From an uncultured Eubacteriales bacterium (GTDB taxonomy: Bacteria > Bacillota > Clostridia > Peptostreptococcales > Anaerovoracaceae), in assembly GCA_910585135.1 (NCBI GenBank), contig CAJUEB010000102.1:1-8433 (forward strand): a stretch of DNA of 8,433 nt, written 5' to 3'. The translations under genes were made by a program, and so were the position numbers. This document shows positions 6,626 through 8,433 of the stretch, in pieces. The first letter of the stretch is position 1; every line of letters starts with the position of its first letter. The notes under the pieces were generated by a model. It made no database searches. It was not told where the DNA came from and saw nothing but the letters and a program-made list of their open reading frames with translations.

Positions 6626-6656
6626 TAGTATGCACAAGCAAAAGAAAAATCATGCA
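6626..6656 (-). promoter_or_regulatory. Sigma-G (forespore) promoter of the spoVA operon
   Basis: On the minus strand TGCATG (6651-6656) is followed after 18 nt by CATACTA (6626-6632). CATACTA is the best form of the sigma-G -10 element, and TGCATG fits the -35 pattern (G-Y-A-T-R). The position, about 40 nt upstream of the spoVAC start, and the known sigma-G control of spoVA operons both agree. Confidence 0.75.
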
Positions 6657-6681
6657 AAACAGCAATTTCTTGCAAAAAAAT

Positions 6682-6727
6682 AAAAATATATCCCCATCCT
6701 CGCTTCACTATGCTTGACGATATTTTT
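6682..6727. repeat. Hairpin with AT-rich arms upstream of the spoVA promoter
   Basis: AAAAATATATC (6682-6692) is nearly the inverse of GATATTTTT (6719-6727), with two extra bases in one arm and a 26-nt loop. Each strand ends in a T-run, so it could act as a weak terminator shielding the sigma-G promoter from leftward read-through. Confidence 0.35.
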
Positions 6728-6742
6728 AAGCATTTGTGATTA

Positions 6743-6772
6743 ATTGTAAACTTTTTATAAATTCTGTGTAAA
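6743..6772 (-). promoter_or_regulatory. Possible sigma-A promoter upstream of spoVAC
   Basis: TTTACA (6767-6772) and TACAAT (6743-6748) lie 18 nt apart on the minus strand, each five of six to consensus. The hairpin at 6682-6727 follows immediately. AT-rich DNA often yields such matches by chance. Confidence 0.25.
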
Positions 6773-7049
6773 TTATCCTATTATACAGAGTTTTTGTATT
6801 TTAACCATGTTTTTGCAGATTTCACAAAGTACACGCCGCTTCCTTATATGAAAATTTCACAAACATACGCAAACAAATACAAATTTACTTCTTTAAACAG
6901 CAAACAAATTCACACAATGCCGACCAACCTCAAATCAATCAGTCAACCATACATTCTCCCAAACGCTGTACATTTGGAATAAAAATAACAAAAAATGCAG
7001 AGTCTCGATGGTTGTACACCAAGTTCAACAAGACGATATCCCTGACATG

Positions 7050-7086
7050 AAAAAAGACCGGGAATAAAAACCAAATCCCCGGCCTT
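7050..7086 (-). terminator. Rho-independent terminator of gldA
   Basis: On the minus strand GGCCGGG pairs with CCCGGTC, flanked by A-T pairs that extend the stem to about 11 bp with two G-T wobbles. A T6 run follows (7050-7055 as A on plus). It starts about 60 nt past the gldA stop codon. Confidence 0.8.
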
Positions 7087-7146
7087 ATTTGAATACAAAG
7101 AACTTTTACAAATCCATCAAATACACAGCATATTTTCCGATATCCA

Positions 7147-8238
7147 TTACTTGTATTGATGACCCAACGCATCAGCCGCAAGAATCGCTGCATAAACATC
7201 GGCGGGACCAACTGTGACCTTCAGATTACCCATCGTGTCATTCTCCGCACAAGACAGCTCTGCAACTTTCATCAGCTTTTTCGGATCTGGCGCAGTAATC
7301 CCCAAATCCTCCAGCGTAACAGGCAAGTCTACGCTGATGCAGAAGTTCACTACTTCTTCGATCTCCGCCAGGCTATAATCCTCAAGAATGAGCTGAACCA
7401 GCGTTCCAAATGCGACTTTCTCACCATGATACAAACTATGCGTCTCTTCATAAGCAGTCAAGCCATTGTGAACAGCGTGCGCCCCTGCTAACCCCGCACT
7501 TTCAAACCCAATGCCAGACAAAAGCGTATTCGCTTCGATAATCTGTTCCACCGCTGGGGTGCATACCCCCTGCTCTGCCGCCGCCTTTGCTTTTACACCC
7601 TGAGCCAGCAATGTCTTATAACACAGCTCCGCCAATGCCAGCGCTGCCATCGTTCCTTTGCCGCCAACACAATTATCAGCTTCCTTCTGCACCGCCGACC
7701 TCGCCTCAAAGACGGTTGCCAGCGCATCCCCCATGCCGGATACCAAAAGTCGAACCGGCGCTTTTACACAAACCTCCGTATCTACTAAAACAGCATTTGG
7801 ATTAGACGGCATAAACAGATATTCCTCGAAAACGCCATCAGGCGTATAGATCACGGAAAGCGCACTGCACGGTGCATCGGTCGCTGCAATCGTCGGGCAT
7901 ACGACGACAGGAACACCTGCATAATACGCTGCCGCTTTGGCGGAATCGATCGCTTTGCCGCCGCCGACTCCTACAATCACGTCACAGCCAGAAGCTTCAC
8001 AGGCAGATTTCAAACGATTGATCTCATCCTTGCTGCATTCTCCATGAAACGTATCGTAAACAAATTCACATTCGCTCGCCGTAAAGCTCCCGGAAATTAC
8101 ATCCCCGATCCGTTTTTTGCCAGATTCTGTAATAACGATAAATGCTTTCTTGCCAAAAGGGCTTACATATTTTGCTAAATTCTGTAGTTCTCCTGCCCCC
8201 TGAATATACCGTGAAGGGCTTCCTAAAATTTTAGCCAT
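7147..8238 (-). CDS. gldA: Glycerol dehydrogenase (GldA), metal-dependent, NAD-linked
   Basis: A cytoplasmic enzyme of 363 residues that oxidises glycerol to dihydroxyacetone with NAD, or the reverse under reducing conditions. It belongs to the iron-containing alcohol dehydrogenase superfamily, glycerol dehydrogenase branch. Visible features: the opening GSPSRYIQGAG; the NAD-binding GVGGGKAIDSAKA (90-102); PTIAATDAPCSALSVIYT (115-132), with Asp121 at the substrate-binding position; and metal ligands consistent with Asp171 (GMGDAL), His254 (GAHAVHNGL) and His271 (YHGEKVAFG). The length matches the family norm of about 365. The start ATG follows GGAGGAG (8244-8250) with close to 7-nt spacing. 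The gene appears monocistronic, with its own terminator downstream and a palindromic operator candidate over its promoter. No dihydroxyacetone kinase gene lies within the window. Close relatives can act on other small polyols, so substrate is inferred from sequence. Confidence 0.93.
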   Translation of the reverse strand: MAKILGSPSRYIQGAGELQNLAKYVSPFGKKAFIVITESGKKRIGDVISGSFTASECEFVYDTFHGECSKDEINRLKSACEASGCDVIVGVGGGKAIDSAKAAAYYAGVPVVVCPTIAATDAPCSALSVIYTPDGVFEEYLFMPSNPNAVLVDTEVCVKAPVRLLVSGMGDALATVFEARSAVQKEADNCVGGKGTMAALALAELCYKTLLAQGVKAKAAAEQGVCTPAVEQIIEANTLLSGIGFESAGLAGAHAVHNGLTAYEETHSLYHGEKVAFGTLVQLILEDYSLAEIEEVVNFCISVDLPVTLEDLGITAPDPKKLMKVAELSCAENDTMGNLKVTVGPADVYAAILAADALGHQYK

Positions 8239-8278
8239 TTGCTCTCCTCCATTCGATTAAAATAAGCAATCATTTATT

Positions 8279-8307
8279 TTTATATCGTGACTGATCAAAC
8301 ATCACGA
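8279..8307 (-). promoter_or_regulatory. Putative gldA promoter
   Basis: TATAAA (8279-8284) on the minus strand is a good -10. The -35 position 17 nt upstream reads TCGTGA (8302-8307), a poor match. A weak -35 overlapped by a palindrome suggests activator or repressor control. Confidence 0.4.
8286..8306. promoter_or_regulatory. Palindromic operator candidate in the gldA promoter
   Basis: CGTGA (8286-8290) and TCACG (8302-8306) are perfect inverted arms around an 11-nt centre that itself contains TGATCA. The site spans the -35 and the spacer of the putative gldA promoter. The binding protein cannot be named from the sequence. Confidence 0.4.
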
Positions 8308-8344
8308 ACATAACAAATGAAAAACGGGAAACAACTTGAAACAA

Positions 8345-8433
8345 CTATCGCTTCCGCCGGTTCAGCGCATATGATACAACTGTTCCAATGGCGCATGCAA
8401 AAAATAAGACCTGCCCCGCCTATAAGCTTTATC
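8345..8433 (-). pseudogene. C-terminus of a probable membrane protein, frame interrupted, runs off right edge
   Basis: The minus-strand frame ending with TAG at 8345-8347 encodes a hydrophobic helix and a basic tail: VLFFACAIGTVVSYALNRRKR. This is the typical end of a membrane protein with a cytoplasmic terminus. In the same frame a TAG at 8420-8422 blocks it only 25 codons upstream. A second frame, entered by moving one base at a T6 run (A6 on plus, 8399-8404), reads IKLIGGAGLIF and would join smoothly to FACAIGTVV. So there may be a one-base frameshift, a sequencing or assembly error in the homopolymer, or a short separate gene. I do not recognise the family. The gene would lie upstream of gldA on the same strand. 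Confidence 0.3.

Larger units (their letters stand above)
6657..7049. other. AT-rich non-coding stretch between gldA and the spoVA promoter
   Basis: No gene is supported; the short open frames lack ribosome binding sites. The left part holds a hairpin (6682-6727) and a sigma-A-like promoter (6743-6772), both described separately. The right part (about 6800-7040) is A/C-rich on the plus strand, and nothing further is recognised in it. Confidence 0.5.

Noticed and set aside
6794..6982. 62-residue plus-strand frame between spoVA and gldA
   Set aside because: It begins with TTG without a Shine-Dalgarno, and its composition follows the local A/C-rich bias; no family resemblance was seen.
8295..8432. 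Alternative minus frame reading to TGA at 8295-8297
   Set aside because: After its first 11 residues it becomes Cys/Trp-rich and unlike a membrane-protein terminus, whereas the shifted frame gives a clean helix with a basic tail. It cannot be excluded without sequence to the right.
1..8433. Search for CRISPR arrays, transposons, integrases, phage or toxin-antitoxin genes
   Set aside because: No regularly spaced repeats, terminal inverted repeats with transposase, or recognisable mobile or defence genes were found on either strand.

Overview
The window looks like chromosomal DNA from an endospore-forming, low-to-moderate GC Clostridia-type Firmicute. The evidence is a complete spoVAC-spoVAD-spoVAE operon, strong AGGAGG-type ribosome binding sites on every main gene, use of a TTG start, and sigma-A and sigma-G style promoters. 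I cannot name the genus. No transposase, integrase, CRISPR array, rRNA or tRNA gene was seen, and no clear new defence or mobile system. The interest lies in leaders, extensions and small or broken open frames.

Layout. Positions 1-136 (minus) hold the N-terminus of a membrane protein, probably ComEC (DNA uptake channel), running off the left edge. Its apparent promoter lies at 384-412, leaving a leader of about 240 nt rich in inverted repeats. A divergent promoter (439-467) serves a class A penicillin-binding protein (511-3531, plus). That protein has a cytoplasmic Ser/Arg-rich tail, one membrane anchor, a GT51 glycosyltransferase, an insert region, a transpeptidase and a Thr/Pro/Ala-rich C-terminal tail. 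A terminator follows at 3684-3714.

Positions 3715-4299 are AT-rich with no confident gene. They contain a perfect 13-bp inverted repeat with T-runs on both strands (likely a bidirectional terminator) overlapping a small hydrophobic open frame on the minus strand. The spoVA operon runs leftward from 6587 to 4300 and is headed by a near-consensus sigma-G promoter (6626-6656). Its products form the forespore inner-membrane machinery that moves dipicolinic acid: SpoVAC and SpoVAEb are small membrane proteins and SpoVAD is the DPA-binding thiolase-fold subunit. SpoVAC here carries an unusual Ser/Asn-rich N-terminal extension of about 110 residues with internal repeats.

Positions 6657-7049 are non-coding. 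A glycerol dehydrogenase gene, gldA (7147-8238, minus), stands alone, with its own terminator at 7050-7086 and a palindromic operator candidate over its promoter at 8286-8306. At the right edge, 8345-8433 (minus) appears to hold the C-terminus of a membrane protein whose reading frame is interrupted near a T6 run.
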